From Komagataeibacter intermedius TF2 (GTDB lineage: Bacteria; Pseudomonadota; Alphaproteobacteria; Acetobacterales; Acetobacteraceae), in NCBI RefSeq assembly GCF_000964425.1, contig NZ_BANF01000010.1, positions 152,935 to 216,934 of the forward strand: a DNA stretch of 64,000 nucleotides. Direction: 5' to 3'. The position numbers and the translations under genes are program-made. The notes below the pieces were generated by a model. That model was not told the origin of the DNA. It did not search any database and saw only the letters and a list, made by a program, of their open reading frames with translations. Each line of letters starts with the position of its first letter. Positions within the stretch are counted from its first letter, which is position 1. This document shows positions 1 through 13,255 of this stretch, piece by piece.

Positions 1-605
1 TCATCAAACAGGCGGTTCCATGCGGCCGCCCCCGTGACGGATTTTTCGTGCAGGACCGCCTCGACCTCATCGGACAGCTGGTACGGGCGGAACACCCGCA
101 GGTCGCGCAGGAAAGGCGCCCAGTGCGCAAGGGCCGGGTCACTCATCTGTGCCGCCAGCGCGTCATCGGAAATCCGGTTGAGTTCCAGCGTGAAGAACAG
201 CAGATGCGTGGAAATGGCGGTCAGGCGTTCATTGATCGACTGCGCGAACCGCGCCACGTCGGAATCCGACGTATTGGCCGCGAACAGAAGCTGGGCATAG
301 GAGCCAGCACGGCCCAGCACCTCATCAATCCGCTGGTATTCGGCAATGGCCTGCGCCAGTTCGCCCCCCGGCACGGCCGCCAGCCGCCCCTGCCATACGC
401 GCGAAAAGGCCTGCGCGTCCTCATCCGCCTGATCAAGGTCGGTTGCCAGCCGCGCCGAATCCGGCCCGTCATACAGGTCCGACAGGTCCCAGCGCGGCAG
501 GCCGGCCAGTGCGGATGCGCCGCCTGAAGGCTGGCCTGCATCCCCATGCACGGGGGAAATGCCGGCAGCACCGGCCTGGGGGGCGGAAAAATACGCTTTG
601 GACAT
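1..605 (-). CDS. pepF: Oligoendopeptidase F (M3 family), N-terminal part only
   Basis: This is the first 201 codons of a cytoplasmic zinc metallopeptidase that degrades oligopeptides. The frame is open from an ATG at 605 to the window edge, so the 3' end, including the HEXXH zinc site, lies outside. The visible region has the family's N-terminal features: a WDLSDLYDG segment near residue 38 and a helical lobe containing LGRAGSYAQLLFAANTSD, followed by KSVTGAAAWNRLFD at the edge. The N-terminal 35 residues are Ala/Gly/Pro-rich and not conserved. The assignment comes from these segments; the catalytic site cannot be inspected. It is transcribed in the same direction as gltB but is separated from it by a hairpin. 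Confidence 0.82.
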   Translation of the reverse strand, partial: MSKAYFSAPQAGAAGISPVHGDAGQPSGGASALAGLPRWDLSDLYDGPDSARLATDLDQADEDAQAFSRVWQGRLAAVPGGELAQAIAEYQRIDEVLGRAGSYAQLLFAANTSDSDVARFAQSINERLTAISTHLLFFTLELNRISDDALAAQMSDPALAHWAPFLRDLRVFRPYQLSDEVEAVLHEKSVTGAAAWNRLFD

Positions 606-736
606 AGATCGAGCACCAACCATCAGATCGGGCGAAGCCTGCGCACCTGCGCCTGCCCCGCGATTCCCATGTGGTGAATCTAGTGCGTCCCGACGCGCTG
701 TGCGACCCCGCCCATCGATATTCTGCCCTGAATACA

Positions 737-768
737 GATGGAGCCGGACAATCCTGCCCGGCTCCATC
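737..768 (-). terminator. Hairpin between gltB and pepF
   Basis: An 11-bp perfect inverted repeat (GATGGAGCCGG / CCGGCTCCATC, 10-nt loop) lies 32 bases beyond the gltB stop codon. The sequence after it on the minus strand is not a T-run, so it is a weak or factor-assisted terminator, or an mRNA 3' end stabiliser. Confidence 0.5.
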
Positions 769-800
769 ACGCACATATAATAGGGAAATCAGCCCCGCAT

Positions 801-5333
<4,533 letters not shown>

Positions 5334-5335
5334 GC

Positions 5336-6790
5336 TTACTCCGCCACCTCGGCCCGTGCGGCCGTCATTTCCTCAAGCCATGCATGCATCTGCGCTGCCG
5401 CGTCGCGCCCGTCGCGGATGGCCCATACCACCAGGCTGGCCCCGCGCACGATGTCACCCGCCGCAAAGACGCCCGGCAGGCTGGTCATGAACGTTTTCCG
5501 ATCCACCATGAGCGTGCCCCAGCGCGAGACTTCCAGCTCCGGCTGGCCCCACAGCGTGGGCAGCGGTTCGGGATCGAAGCCCAGCGCCTTGACCACCAGA
5601 TCCGCCTCCAGCGTGAACGCGCTGTTTTCCACCGGTTCGACCGACTGGCGGCCGCTGGCGTCGGGCAGGCCCAGCTTCATGCGGCTGGCGCGCACGCCGC
5701 TCACACTGCCTTCGCCCTCGAACGCCTGGGGGGCGGCGAGCCAGACGAACTCGACACCCTCTTCCTCGGCGTTCTTCACTTCACGCACCGAGCCGGGCAT
5801 GTTGGCGCGGTCGCGGCGGTACAGGCACTTCACCGACTTCGCACCCTGCCGGATGGCGGTACGCACGCAGTCCATGGCCGTGTCGCCACCGCCAATCACC
5901 ACGACCGAGCGGCCTGCCGCGTTCAGCTCGCCACTGTCATATTCCGCAACCGTATCGCCCAGCGAGACGCGGTTGGACGCTGTCAGGTAATCCAGCGCGC
6001 GCACGATGCCACCCAGCCCCGCACCGGGACCGCCAATATCGCGCGACTTGTACACACCCGTTGCGATCAGCACGCCATCATGGCGCGCGCGCAGGGTGGA
6101 AAACGCAATGCTGTCCGCGCCATCCGCATCACCAACGCCCTTGCCCAGATGGAACTGGATGCCGGAGTCCAGCAGCAGCCTGTGGCGGCGCAGGACAATG
6201 TCCTTTTCCAGCTTGAAACCGGGGATGCCATACATAAGCAGGCCGCCGATGCGGTCGTAGCGGTCATAGACATGGACCTGATAGCCCTGCTCGCGCAGCT
6301 GGACCGCAGCGGCGAGGCCACCGGGACCGGCGCCGATGATGGCAACGCTTTCATCGCGCTCGGCCACCGGCTTCACCGGCTTCACCCAGCCATTATCGAA
6401 GGCGGTATCGGTAATGTAGCGTTCGACCGCGCCGATGGTGACGCTTTCGAATCCTTCCTCGATCACGCAGTTGCCTTCGCACAGGCGGTCCTGCGGGCAG
6501 ATGCGGCCACAGATTTCGGGGAAGGTGTTGGTGGCGGACGACAGTTCGTATGCCTCCTCCATCCGTCCCGCCGCCGTCATCATCAGCCAGTCAGGGATGT
6601 TGTTGCCCAGCGGGCAGTGCACCGAACAGAACGGCACCCCGCACTGCGAACAGCGCGAAGCCTGCGTTTCGGCCTTTGCAGGCACGAATTCGTCATAAAT
6701 CTCGTTGAAGTCCCTGCGGCGCGCCTCGGCAGGCCGTTTGTCCGGCTGCTCCTGCGCCACAGAGACGAATTTCAGCATGCGCTCGGCCAT
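5336..6790 (-). CDS. gltD: Glutamate synthase (NADPH) small subunit
   Basis: The small subunit takes electrons from NADPH through FAD and two 4Fe-4S clusters and passes them to GltB. The N-terminal cysteine sets (CSQCGVPFCSVHC and CGRICPQDRLCEGNC) are the cluster ligands; GAGPGGLAAA is the FAD dinucleotide fold and GGGDTAMDC the NADPH fold. With the ATG at 6790 it is 484 residues long. That start was preferred because AGGGG lies seven bases upstream; an in-frame codon at 6811 would add seven residues. It is first in the gltD-gltB operon. A possible sigma70-like promoter lies about 90-120 bases upstream. Confidence 0.95.
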   Translation of the reverse strand: MAERMLKFVSVAQEQPDKRPAEARRRDFNEIYDEFVPAKAETQASRCSQCGVPFCSVHCPLGNNIPDWLMMTAAGRMEEAYELSSATNTFPEICGRICPQDRLCEGNCVIEEGFESVTIGAVERYITDTAFDNGWVKPVKPVAERDESVAIIGAGPGGLAAAVQLREQGYQVHVYDRYDRIGGLLMYGIPGFKLEKDIVLRRHRLLLDSGIQFHLGKGVGDADGADSIAFSTLRARHDGVLIATGVYKSRDIGGPGAGLGGIVRALDYLTASNRVSLGDTVAEYDSGELNAAGRSVVVIGGGDTAMDCVRTAIRQGAKSVKCLYRRDRANMPGSVREVKNAEEEGVEFVWLAAPQAFEGEGSVSGVRASRMKLGLPDASGRQSVEPVENSAFTLEADLVVKALGFDPEPLPTLWGQPELEVSRWGTLMVDRKTFMTSLPGVFAAGDIVRGASLVVWAIRDGRDAAAQMHAWLEEMTAARAEVAE

Positions 6791-6882
6791 CGGTCTGCCC
6801 CTGGTCTGCATAATGGAAGGACGCCGTGGGCACGCGACACATACCCGCAGCGAGGGACAGACCTACGCAACCCCCCGCATGA

Positions 6883-6912
6883 ATAAAAGACAGTAGTACT
6901 GACCTTATTCAA
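6883..6912 (-). promoter_or_regulatory. Candidate sigma70-type promoter for gltDB
   Basis: On the minus strand TTGAAT and TTTTAT are separated by 18 bases (each matches 4 of 6 consensus positions), about 95 bases upstream of the gltD ATG, in the only AT-rich stretch of this gap. This is a pattern match only. Confidence 0.3.
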
Positions 6913-6929
6913 AGAAAACGCCAGAAATT

Positions 6930-6950
6930 CCCGAAAATCCGAAGTTCGGG
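6930..6950 (-). terminator. Weak hairpin after the epimerase-like gene
   Basis: A 6-bp inverted repeat (CCCGAA / TTCGGG) lies immediately downstream of the gene that stops at 6956 and is followed on the minus strand by AATTTCTGG. The stem is short, so termination is only a suggestion. Confidence 0.35.
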
Positions 6951-6955
6951 GACCA

Positions 6956-7849
6956 TCACCCCATAACCAGCCCCATGGGGGACGGGGTAATGCCCAGCAT
7001 ATCCAGCGTGCGCGCGCCGGGAGCCACGACGTTATCGACATACAGCAGCCGGACCTGGTCGCGCGTCAGCACATGGCCGGGCAGGCGCTCCAGCACAGCC
7101 CCCTGAAGGGTGGCAAGCCAGCGCGGCACTGCGAATAACGGGCGCGGATGGCCGCCCCACCGCGCCGCCCACGCCACGATGTCGCGCATGGTCAGGACCT
7201 TCGGGCCGCCGAATTCAAAAATGGCCCCCGCCATGTCCGCCCCTGTTGCGATGCGGACCAGACCTTCGGCCACATCCCCCACCCAGACCGGCTGGAACCG
7301 TGTCGCCGCCCCGAAGACCGGCACGATGGGCATGAACCGCGCCATGCGCGCGAACATGGCCGGGATGGGGCCGTCCACGCCAAAGATCAGCGATGGCCGC
7401 ACGATCACGGCTTCGGGCATGGCGCGGCTGACCGCGCATTCCCCCTCCGCCTTGCTGCGGGCGTAGGCGGAGGGGCTGCTGACCTGCGCCCCCAGCGCCG
7501 AGACATGGATCAGGCGCTCCACCCCCGATGCCGCGGCCAGTCGCGCCACGCGCCCGGCCCCTTCCACATGGATGGCCTCGAACGTCCCGGCACCATGGGG
7601 GGAGAGGATTCCCACAAGGTTGATGACCACCTCGCTCCCCTCGATCGCGGCAACGCAGGCCGCCTCGTCCATGATGGAGGCGACGACAGGCACCACCTGT
7701 CCCACATCGCCCATCATCCGCAGCGTTGCCGCCTTCCCCGCCGTGCGCCCGACCACGCGCACCACATAGCCCACGCGCGCCAGACGCCCCACCACGGACC
7801 GCCCCACAAATCCGGCCCCGCCAAATACCGTCGCCACCTTACGCGTCAT
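6956..7849 (-). CDS. NAD(P)-binding epimerase-like protein (complex I NDUFA9 subfamily)
   Basis: This is a 297-residue atypical short-chain dehydrogenase of the NDUFA9-like group, which in alphaproteobacteria is associated with respiratory complex I or ubiquinone-linked functions. The nucleotide-binding glycine motif GGAGFVG sits at residues 10-16 and a YARSK segment occupies the usual YxxxK position. The frame is open a further 61 codons upstream, but that extension is unconserved in character. The ATG at 7849 puts the Rossmann motif at the expected distance from the N terminus. It stands alone, with no complex I genes nearby. The exact substrate is unknown. Confidence 0.8.
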   Translation of the reverse strand: MTRKVATVFGGAGFVGRSVVGRLARVGYVVRVVGRTAGKAATLRMMGDVGQVVPVVASIMDEAACVAAIEGSEVVINLVGILSPHGAGTFEAIHVEGAGRVARLAAASGVERLIHVSALGAQVSSPSAYARSKAEGECAVSRAMPEAVIVRPSLIFGVDGPIPAMFARMARFMPIVPVFGAATRFQPVWVGDVAEGLVRIATGADMAGAIFEFGGPKVLTMRDIVAWAARWGGHPRPLFAVPRWLATLQGAVLERLPGHVLTRDQVRLLYVDNVVAPGARTLDMLGITPSPMGLVMG

Positions 7850-8073
7850 AGCCTGCCCCCATCTGTGGCGCATGATTGCGCTGCCTGCCGTTTTCCCATT
7901 TTCCAGCCACGCCAGACAGTCAATTCTTCCCCTGCTGCCGGGACGCGCCGGGCGGAAAAAAGAAAAAAATGCGCCTGATTTCAAAAAAATGCATTTCCCC
8001 TGTTGACCGTACCGCCGGGCCGGACTAAACACCCCTCACACCACCCCGGCGGCCTCCGCTGGGGAGCCTCTGA

Positions 8074-8160
8074 GCCCAGATGGCGGAATTGGTAGACGCG
8101 CAGGTTTCAGGTACCTGTGGCCGCAAGGTCGTGGAAGTTCGAGTCTTCTTCTGGGCACCA
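8074..8160 (+). tRNA. tRNA-Leu (anticodon CAG)
   Basis: The acceptor stem GCCCAGA pairs with TCTGGGC, followed by ACCA, so the CCA end is encoded. The anticodon arm is CAGGT-TTCAGGT-ACCTG, giving anticodon CAG for CUG codons, the dominant leucine codon in this GC-rich genome. The long variable arm (about 87 nt in total) is typical of class II leucine tRNAs. A terminator follows at 8204. Confidence 0.96.
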
Positions 8161-8203
8161 TCTCTTTATAAAAAATGATAACACTCCCCTCCGGGGACGG
8201 ACA

Positions 8204-8238
8204 GGACAGCCCATTCGGGACTGTCCCGTTATCTTTTT
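8204..8238 (+). terminator. Rho-independent terminator after tRNA-Leu
   Basis: GGACAGCCC and GGGACTGTCC form a 9-bp stem with one bulged base and an ATTC loop, followed by CGTTATCTTTTT. It ends the tRNA transcript 44 bases beyond the mature tRNA. Confidence 0.75.
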
Positions 8239-8415
8239 GTCTGTCTCCCCGCGCAAATTGGTGTAAACCGCCCACGACGACCTGAACTTCACGGGCAGGC
8301 CAGCATCCCCCGTCCGGGATACGGATGGGACTGCGACACAACGGATCGCCTTCCTTGCGGTTGCGTTCCAGACCTGCCACCGTGATGCCGACCATCGTGA
8401 CGGAGCATTTTTTAT

Positions 8416-9063
8416 ATGGCTGCAAGCCCGGCCCCCGACGCCATCCACTTCCATCGCGGCGACCTGCCGGCCGGGGTCACGTTTCCCGGCGCCGTAGCCG
8501 TTGATACGGAAACAATGGGCCTGAACCCGCACCGGGACCGGCTGTGCCTGGTGCAGCTTTCCGCCGGGGACGGCCATGCCCACCTGGTACAGATGCCGCG
8601 CGGCGTCACGGCGACGGACTGCCCCAACCTCGTGCGCGTACTGACCGATCCCCAGCGGCCCAAGCTCATGCATTTCGCCCGTTTCGATGTTGCGATCCTG
8701 CAGCATACCCTTGGCATTACGGTTGCGCCGAACATCTGCACCAAGATCGCCTCCAAGCTGGTGCGGACCTATACCGACCGTCACGGGCTGGCACATCTGT
8801 GCCGCGAACTGCTGGGCGTGGAACTGAGCAAGCAGCAGCAGACATCCGACTGGGGGGCACCTGATCTGACGCCCGAACAGCTGGCCTATGCCGCGTCCGA
8901 CGTGCTGTACCTGCATGCGCTGTGGGAAAAGCTGGAAGCACTGCTGCACCGTGAAAACCGCCGTGAACTGGCGCAGGCCTGTTACGATTTCCTTCCAACC
9001 CGCGCGCGTCTGGATATTCTGGGATACGAGGATCCGGATATTTTCGCGCATCGCGCAGCCTGA
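8416..9063 (+). CDS. rnd: Short ribonuclease D (3'-5' exonuclease domain only)
   Basis: This is a DEDDy-type 3'-5' exoribonuclease with a likely role in tRNA or other stable-RNA 3' trimming. Exo I is AVDTETMG (Asp30, Glu32), Exo II is MHFARFDVAIL, and Exo III is LAYAASDVLYL with the Tyr-x3-Asp pattern. At 215 residues it lacks the two C-terminal HRDC domains of the roughly 370-residue enterobacterial enzyme; this short form is common in alphaproteobacteria. GGAG lies about ten bases before the ATG. It sits just downstream of tRNA-Leu, beyond that gene's terminator, and 52 bases upstream of kdsD in the same direction. Confidence 0.9.
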   Translation: MAASPAPDAIHFHRGDLPAGVTFPGAVAVDTETMGLNPHRDRLCLVQLSAGDGHAHLVQMPRGVTATDCPNLVRVLTDPQRPKLMHFARFDVAILQHTLGITVAPNICTKIASKLVRTYTDRHGLAHLCRELLGVELSKQQQTSDWGAPDLTPEQLAYAASDVLYLHALWEKLEALLHRENRRELAQACYDFLPTRARLDILGYEDPDIFAHRAA

Positions 9064-9115
9064 TAATGGTTCCCGCGTTTGACCGGGACCCATTTCACGA
9101 CAATACAGACCCGGC

Positions 9116-10168
9116 ATGAACAGCAGCCTTTCCCCCTCCCTCCCCGCCATTGCAGAAAGCATGTCGCAGGCCCATGCCCGCATGCTGAGCGAGGCATGCA
9201 GCGTGCTGCGCACCGAATCCGCCGGCCTGCAGGCCATGATCGCGGCGATGGAAGACTCCGGCCCCGATGGGCGAACGGGACTGGGGACGGCCTTTGTCCA
9301 GGTGGTCGACCGCATCCTGGCGGACAACATGCGCGTGGTGGTGACCGGCATTGGCAAATCGGGGCATATCGGGCGCAAGATCCAGGCGACCCTTGCCTCC
9401 ACCGGCACGCCTTCCATTTTCGTGCATCCGGCCGAAGCATCGCACGGGGACCTGGGCATGCTGCAGCGCGGGGATGCGGTGCTTGCCATTTCCAATTCCG
9501 GCGAAACGAAGGAAATGGCCGACATCATTTCCCATACCCGCCGGTTTGGCATGCTGCTGATCGCCATGACGTCGGTCCCGGGGTCCACGCTGGCGCGCAC
9601 GGCCGATATCGTGCTGCCGCTGCCGCATACGCCTGAAGCCTGCCCCAACGGGCTGGCCCCTACCACCAGTTCCACCATGCAGCTTGCGCTGGGCGATGCG
9701 CTGGCCGTCGTGCTGCTGCAGCGCCGCAGGTTCAGCGCCAGCGATTTCGGCATCTTTCACCCCGGCGGCCGGCTGGGGCCGCAGCTGCGCCGGGTCAGTG
9801 AACTTATGCATACCGGCGACGCCATGCCGCTGGGCCCGGCCGGCATGCCGCTGCGGCAGGTCATCATGGAAATCACCCGCAAGGCCTTTGGCTGCATGGG
9901 GGTGGTCGACGCGGGCAACCGCCTGACCGGCCTGATTACGGACCGCGACCTGCGTCTTGCGCTGGAACAGGACCTGGACCACACCTGTGCCATCGACATC
10001 ATGAATGCCAAGCCGCAGACCATTGGCCCCGACGTGCTGGCGGCGGAAGCACTGCGCATCATGAACGACCGGCCCCGTCCCATTTCCAGCATTTTCGTGC
10101 TGGACGGCAACGACCATCCCGTCGGCATCCTCCACCTTCATGACCTGCTTCGTGCTGGCGTTGCATGA
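9116..10168 (+). CDS. kdsD: D-arabinose 5-phosphate isomerase
   Basis: KdsD interconverts ribulose 5-phosphate and arabinose 5-phosphate, the first committed step toward Kdo of the lipopolysaccharide inner core. The 350-residue protein has an N-terminal SIS domain (about residues 50-190; segments GIGKSGHIGRKIQATLASTG and ISNSGETKEM) and two C-terminal CBS domains. It is the first gene of a tight operon with lptC, lptA and lptB. Its stop codon overlaps the lptC start (ATGA), which implies translational coupling between Kdo supply and the LPS export machinery. Confidence 0.94.
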   Translation: MNSSLSPSLPAIAESMSQAHARMLSEACSVLRTESAGLQAMIAAMEDSGPDGRTGLGTAFVQVVDRILADNMRVVVTGIGKSGHIGRKIQATLASTGTPSIFVHPAEASHGDLGMLQRGDAVLAISNSGETKEMADIISHTRRFGMLLIAMTSVPGSTLARTADIVLPLPHTPEACPNGLAPTTSSTMQLALGDALAVVLLQRRRFSASDFGIFHPGGRLGPQLRRVSELMHTGDAMPLGPAGMPLRQVIMEITRKAFGCMGVVDAGNRLTGLITDRDLRLALEQDLDHTCAIDIMNAKPQTIGPDVLAAEALRIMNDRPRPISSIFVLDGNDHPVGILHLHDLLRAGVA

Positions 10169-10905
10169 CCGATCAGCCGGACGATAACAGGGACGACGGG
10201 ACCGATCCCAACCAGATCCAGCGTGAGGACTACGCCCGCAGCGCGGCCGACATCGAACGCCAGCGCAGCATATTCGACCAGTCAACCCGTACGCGCCTGC
10301 TGCCCAACGCCGCCGACCTCGCACGGCGGCAGGCGATCATGCGGTCCGCCAAATGGATGCTGCCGCTTCTGGCGCTTATCCTGCTGGGGTCCATCGCGGC
10401 ATGGCCCGCGGTGCAGCGCGCGGTCATCATGCATACCGGCACAATGGCGCAGATGAGCCATGTGCGCGTGAAAAGCGGCAGCATGCTCAACCCCACCTAT
10501 CGCGGGCTGGACGATCATGGCCGTCCCTACATGGTCACGGCGGACGAGGCGCGCCAGATTTCATCCGAACGGATTGACCTGAGCAACCCCGCCGCCGATA
10601 CATTGATGGATAATGGAAACTGGATGTATGTCACCGCGCGCGATGGCGTCTATATCCAGCATGCGCAGATTCTGGACCTGACGCATGATGTCACGGTTTA
10701 CCGCAATGACGGGACCCTCATGCTCAGCCCCTCGGCCGATGTGGACATGCGCCACAACATCATCGTCACCGACAGCTGGATCCATGGCGAAGGCCCGATT
10801 GGCGAAATTGACGTACAGGGCGGCATGCTGGACACACGCGGCGGTATCATGCTGTTTCGCGGGCCGGGCCGCATGATCCTCAACGCAGCGGAAAGATCGA
10901 ACTGA
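10165..10905 (+). CDS. lptC: LPS export ABC transporter periplasmic protein LptC
   Basis: LptC is the bitopic inner-membrane component of the Lpt bridge that takes LPS from LptB2FG and hands it to LptA. The 246-residue protein has a charged cytoplasmic N-terminal stretch of about 65 residues, a single transmembrane segment (around residues 68-88, WMLPLLALILLGSIAAW), and a periplasmic beta-jellyroll domain. The cytoplasmic tail is longer than in the E. coli protein. It overlaps kdsD by 4 bases and shares one base with the lptA start codon. Confidence 0.88.
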   Translation: MTDQPDDNRDDGTDPNQIQREDYARSAADIERQRSIFDQSTRTRLLPNAADLARRQAIMRSAKWMLPLLALILLGSIAAWPAVQRAVIMHTGTMAQMSHVRVKSGSMLNPTYRGLDDHGRPYMVTADEARQISSERIDLSNPAADTLMDNGNWMYVTARDGVYIQHAQILDLTHDVTVYRNDGTLMLSPSADVDMRHNIIVTDSWIHGEGPIGEIDVQGGMLDTRGGIMLFRGPGRMILNAAERSN

Positions 10906-12197
10906 TGGCGCGCGTAACATTCCGCCTGTCGCTTGGCGGCGTCCTTGTTGGGCTGGTGGCGGCACATCCCGTCATGGCGCAGGGGCTGGACATGTCCCAT
11001 GGGCAGCAGATCAATGTCACCGCCGCCGGTGGCTTCGACTGGGACCAGAACGCGCAGACCGTCACGGCCTATGACCGCGCGCAGGCCATCCGTGGCGACA
11101 TGACCGTGCGGGCGGACCGGCTGATCGCCTTCTACCGCAGGAAGGCCGCAACCGCCCCGGCCGGGCAGGGCGCACCCGCCACGCCGCAGGCCACGGACCC
11201 AAGGCCGCCGGGGGCCGATGCGCCACTGGCGGCCCATCTGGGGGTCGCCCCGCCGCCGGAAACGCGCCGCCCCCACATAACGGATGACGGATCGCAGGCC
11301 ACGGACAGCACGACCGCAACGGCCAGACCACCCGCGCCACCAACAACACCTGCCACCCCCACCGGCGCCGACCCTGATGTGGATACCAGCCTGACCACCA
11401 CATCCGACACGCTGCCACAGGACATGCCCACGCCCGATGCGCCGGCACCCGCGGGCGCGCCCGGCGGGCCTGCAGCCACCGGAACGGGCACCGCTGCAGG
11501 CGGTGGGGACGCCAACGGTGCCGGTGGCGGCGCGAGCGAGGTCTACCGCCTGGAAGCCATTGGCCATGTCCATGCCTTCAACATGAATGACCAGGCATGG
11601 GGGGACCATGCGGTGTATGACGTAGACCAGGCCATTCTGGTCATGACCGGCCAGCATCTGAAGATGACCACGCCGCAGGACATCCTGACCGCGCGCGACG
11701 TGCTGGAATACCATTCGCACGACCACATGTCGGTCGCCCGTGGCAACGCCACCATGACCACGAATGACGGGCGGCAGCTGCGCGCGGACGTACTGGTCGG
11801 ATATGACAGGCCAAAGGCGCAGCGCAGCCATCCGCGCCACGAATGGGATGCAACCCATCCCGATGGAAAAAGCCCGTCGGACAACGCCGATGTTGATGAC
11901 CGTCCCGCGCCCGGCGCGGGAACGATCGACCATGTCGACGCCTTCGGCCATATCGTGATCCGCACCCGCACCGAGACCATAACCGGCGACCGGGGCGTGT
12001 ACGTGCCCGATACAGGCATTGCCCGGCTGGTTGGCAACGTGCATATCACCCGTGGGGAAAATCAGGTCAGCGGCACATCCGCCATCGTGAACATGCATAC
12101 CGACATCGCGACACTGACCGACAACCCCGGATCACGGGTGAGCGGCCTGGTCATTCCGAACCAGGCGGGCAAAGGTGACAAGGGATCTGCACGATGA
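10905..12197 (+). CDS. lptA: LPS transport periplasmic protein LptA with a long low-complexity insert
   Basis: LptA polymerises as the periplasmic beta-jellyroll bridge carrying LPS to LptDE. A signal peptide (residues 1-26, ending PVMAQ) is followed by an OstA-type domain start (residues about 35-80), then a Pro/Ala/Thr/Gly-rich stretch of about 130 residues (81-211), then the rest of the OstA fold (EVYRLEAIGHVHAF onward). A second polar loop occurs near residues 305-345. At 430 residues the protein is about twice the usual length. Start and stop overlap lptC (1 base) and lptB (4 bases). The identity rests on position and OstA-like segments, so the fold around the insert is less certain. Confidence 0.85.
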   Translation: MARVTFRLSLGGVLVGLVAAHPVMAQGLDMSHGQQINVTAAGGFDWDQNAQTVTAYDRAQAIRGDMTVRADRLIAFYRRKAATAPAGQGAPATPQATDPRPPGADAPLAAHLGVAPPPETRRPHITDDGSQATDSTTATARPPAPPTTPATPTGADPDVDTSLTTTSDTLPQDMPTPDAPAPAGAPGGPAATGTGTAAGGGDANGAGGGASEVYRLEAIGHVHAFNMNDQAWGDHAVYDVDQAILVMTGQHLKMTTPQDILTARDVLEYHSHDHMSVARGNATMTTNDGRQLRADVLVGYDRPKAQRSHPRHEWDATHPDGKSPSDNADVDDRPAPGAGTIDHVDAFGHIVIRTRTETITGDRGVYVPDTGIARLVGNVHITRGENQVSGTSAIVNMHTDIATLTDNPGSRVSGLVIPNQAGKGDKGSAR

Positions 12198-12973
12198 ACA
12201 CGACATCCCCGGTGGAACAGTCCACCACCGAACAGCCGGTTCCCCCACCGGAAACGGGGCTGATCGCCAGTGGCATCGGCAAGAGCTACAAGAAACGGCA
12301 GGTCGTGCGCGATGTTTCGCTACAGGTCCAGCGTGGCGAGGCCGTGGCCCTGCTGGGGCCGAATGGCGCGGGCAAGACCACCAGCTTCTACATGATCGTG
12401 GGACTGGTGCGCCCGGACATGGGCACCATCACGCTGGATGGCGCGGACATCACGCAGCTGCCGATGTACCGCCGCGCCCGGATGGGCATTGGCTACCTGC
12501 CACAGGAATCAAGCATTTTCCGTGGCCTGAATGTTGAACAGAACATCATGGCGGCCCTGGAGATCGTTGAACCCGACCGCGACCGGCGGCAGACGATGCT
12601 TGATGGCCTGCTGGGGGAATTCGGCATTACGCGGCTGCGGCATTCCTCATCCCTCGCCCTGTCGGGGGGGGAACGGCGGCGGCTGGAAATCGCCCGCGCG
12701 CTGGCCAGCCAGCCGCACTACATCCTGCTGGACGAACCGCTGGCCGGGATCGACCCCATCGCGGTGGGCGAAATCCGTGACCTTGTGGCCCACCTGAAGG
12801 ATCGTGGCATCGGCGTGCTGATTACCGACCATAACGTGCGCGAGACGCTGGAAGTGATCGACCGGGCCTACATCATGCACAGCGGGCAGGTGCTGACAGA
12901 AGGCAGGCCCGAGGAAATCGTGGCGAACGAAGACGTGCGCCGCGTCTATCTGGGTGAAAAATTCACGCTATAG
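12194..12973 (+). CDS. lptB: LPS export ABC transporter ATP-binding protein LptB
   Basis: LptB is the cytoplasmic ATPase that powers LPS extraction by LptFG. The Walker A motif is GPNGAGKTTS, the signature is LSGGERRR, Walker B is ILLDEP with the following LAGIDP, and the switch histidine lies in ITDHNVRE. The protein is 259 residues, with a short extra N-terminal stretch before the conserved SGIGKSYKKR. It overlaps lptA by four bases (ATGA). In many proteobacteria rpoN follows lptB; here the next gene is hpf, 282 bases further on, and no rpoN is present. Confidence 0.96.
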   Translation: MNTTSPVEQSTTEQPVPPPETGLIASGIGKSYKKRQVVRDVSLQVQRGEAVALLGPNGAGKTTSFYMIVGLVRPDMGTITLDGADITQLPMYRRARMGIGYLPQESSIFRGLNVEQNIMAALEIVEPDRDRRQTMLDGLLGEFGITRLRHSSSLALSGGERRRLEIARALASQPHYILLDEPLAGIDPIAVGEIRDLVAHLKDRGIGVLITDHNVRETLEVIDRAYIMHSGQVLTEGRPEEIVANEDVRRVYLGEKFTL

Positions 12974-13255
12974 ACCCTTATGCGCGCACCCTGTGCGGCG
13001 GGACGTGCATGCAAGGGGCTGATCATCGGAAAAGCTGTGGGCTTTCATGCAACGAAGGCATGGACAGCGGCACTGCAACCATGCCCAAATACACCCGTTC
13101 GGGACCATGTGCCCGACTGGTACAACGCAACCGCCACCAGAACGCAGCCCGCATGGGAGCAGGATCGTCCCCAAGGATTCATGACAACTGACTGAACGAC
13201 GGTATCCCGTCTCCCGCATGCGACTGCGTTGTGATCATGTAAGGAGTTACCCCTT
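12974..13255 (+). other. 282-base gap before hpf, no supported gene
   Basis: The gap between lptB and hpf holds short open frames with no conserved character and no convincing ribosome sites. The only clear signal is the hpf ribosome site AAGGAG at the right end. A promoter for hpf is likely here, but no sigma54 -24/-12 pair with correct spacing was found. Confidence 0.4.

Noticed and set aside
8107..9753. A 548-codon minus-strand frame across tRNA-Leu, rnd and kdsD
   Set aside because: It reads through a tRNA gene and against two well-defined genes.
13070..13095. Possible sigma54 promoter (GGCAC...GC) upstream of hpf
   Set aside because: The distance between the GG and GC elements is wrong (12 bases between them instead of 10).
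12980..13195. A 71-codon frame in the lptB-hpf gap
   Set aside because: No ribosome site, unbiased codon use and no protein-like pattern.
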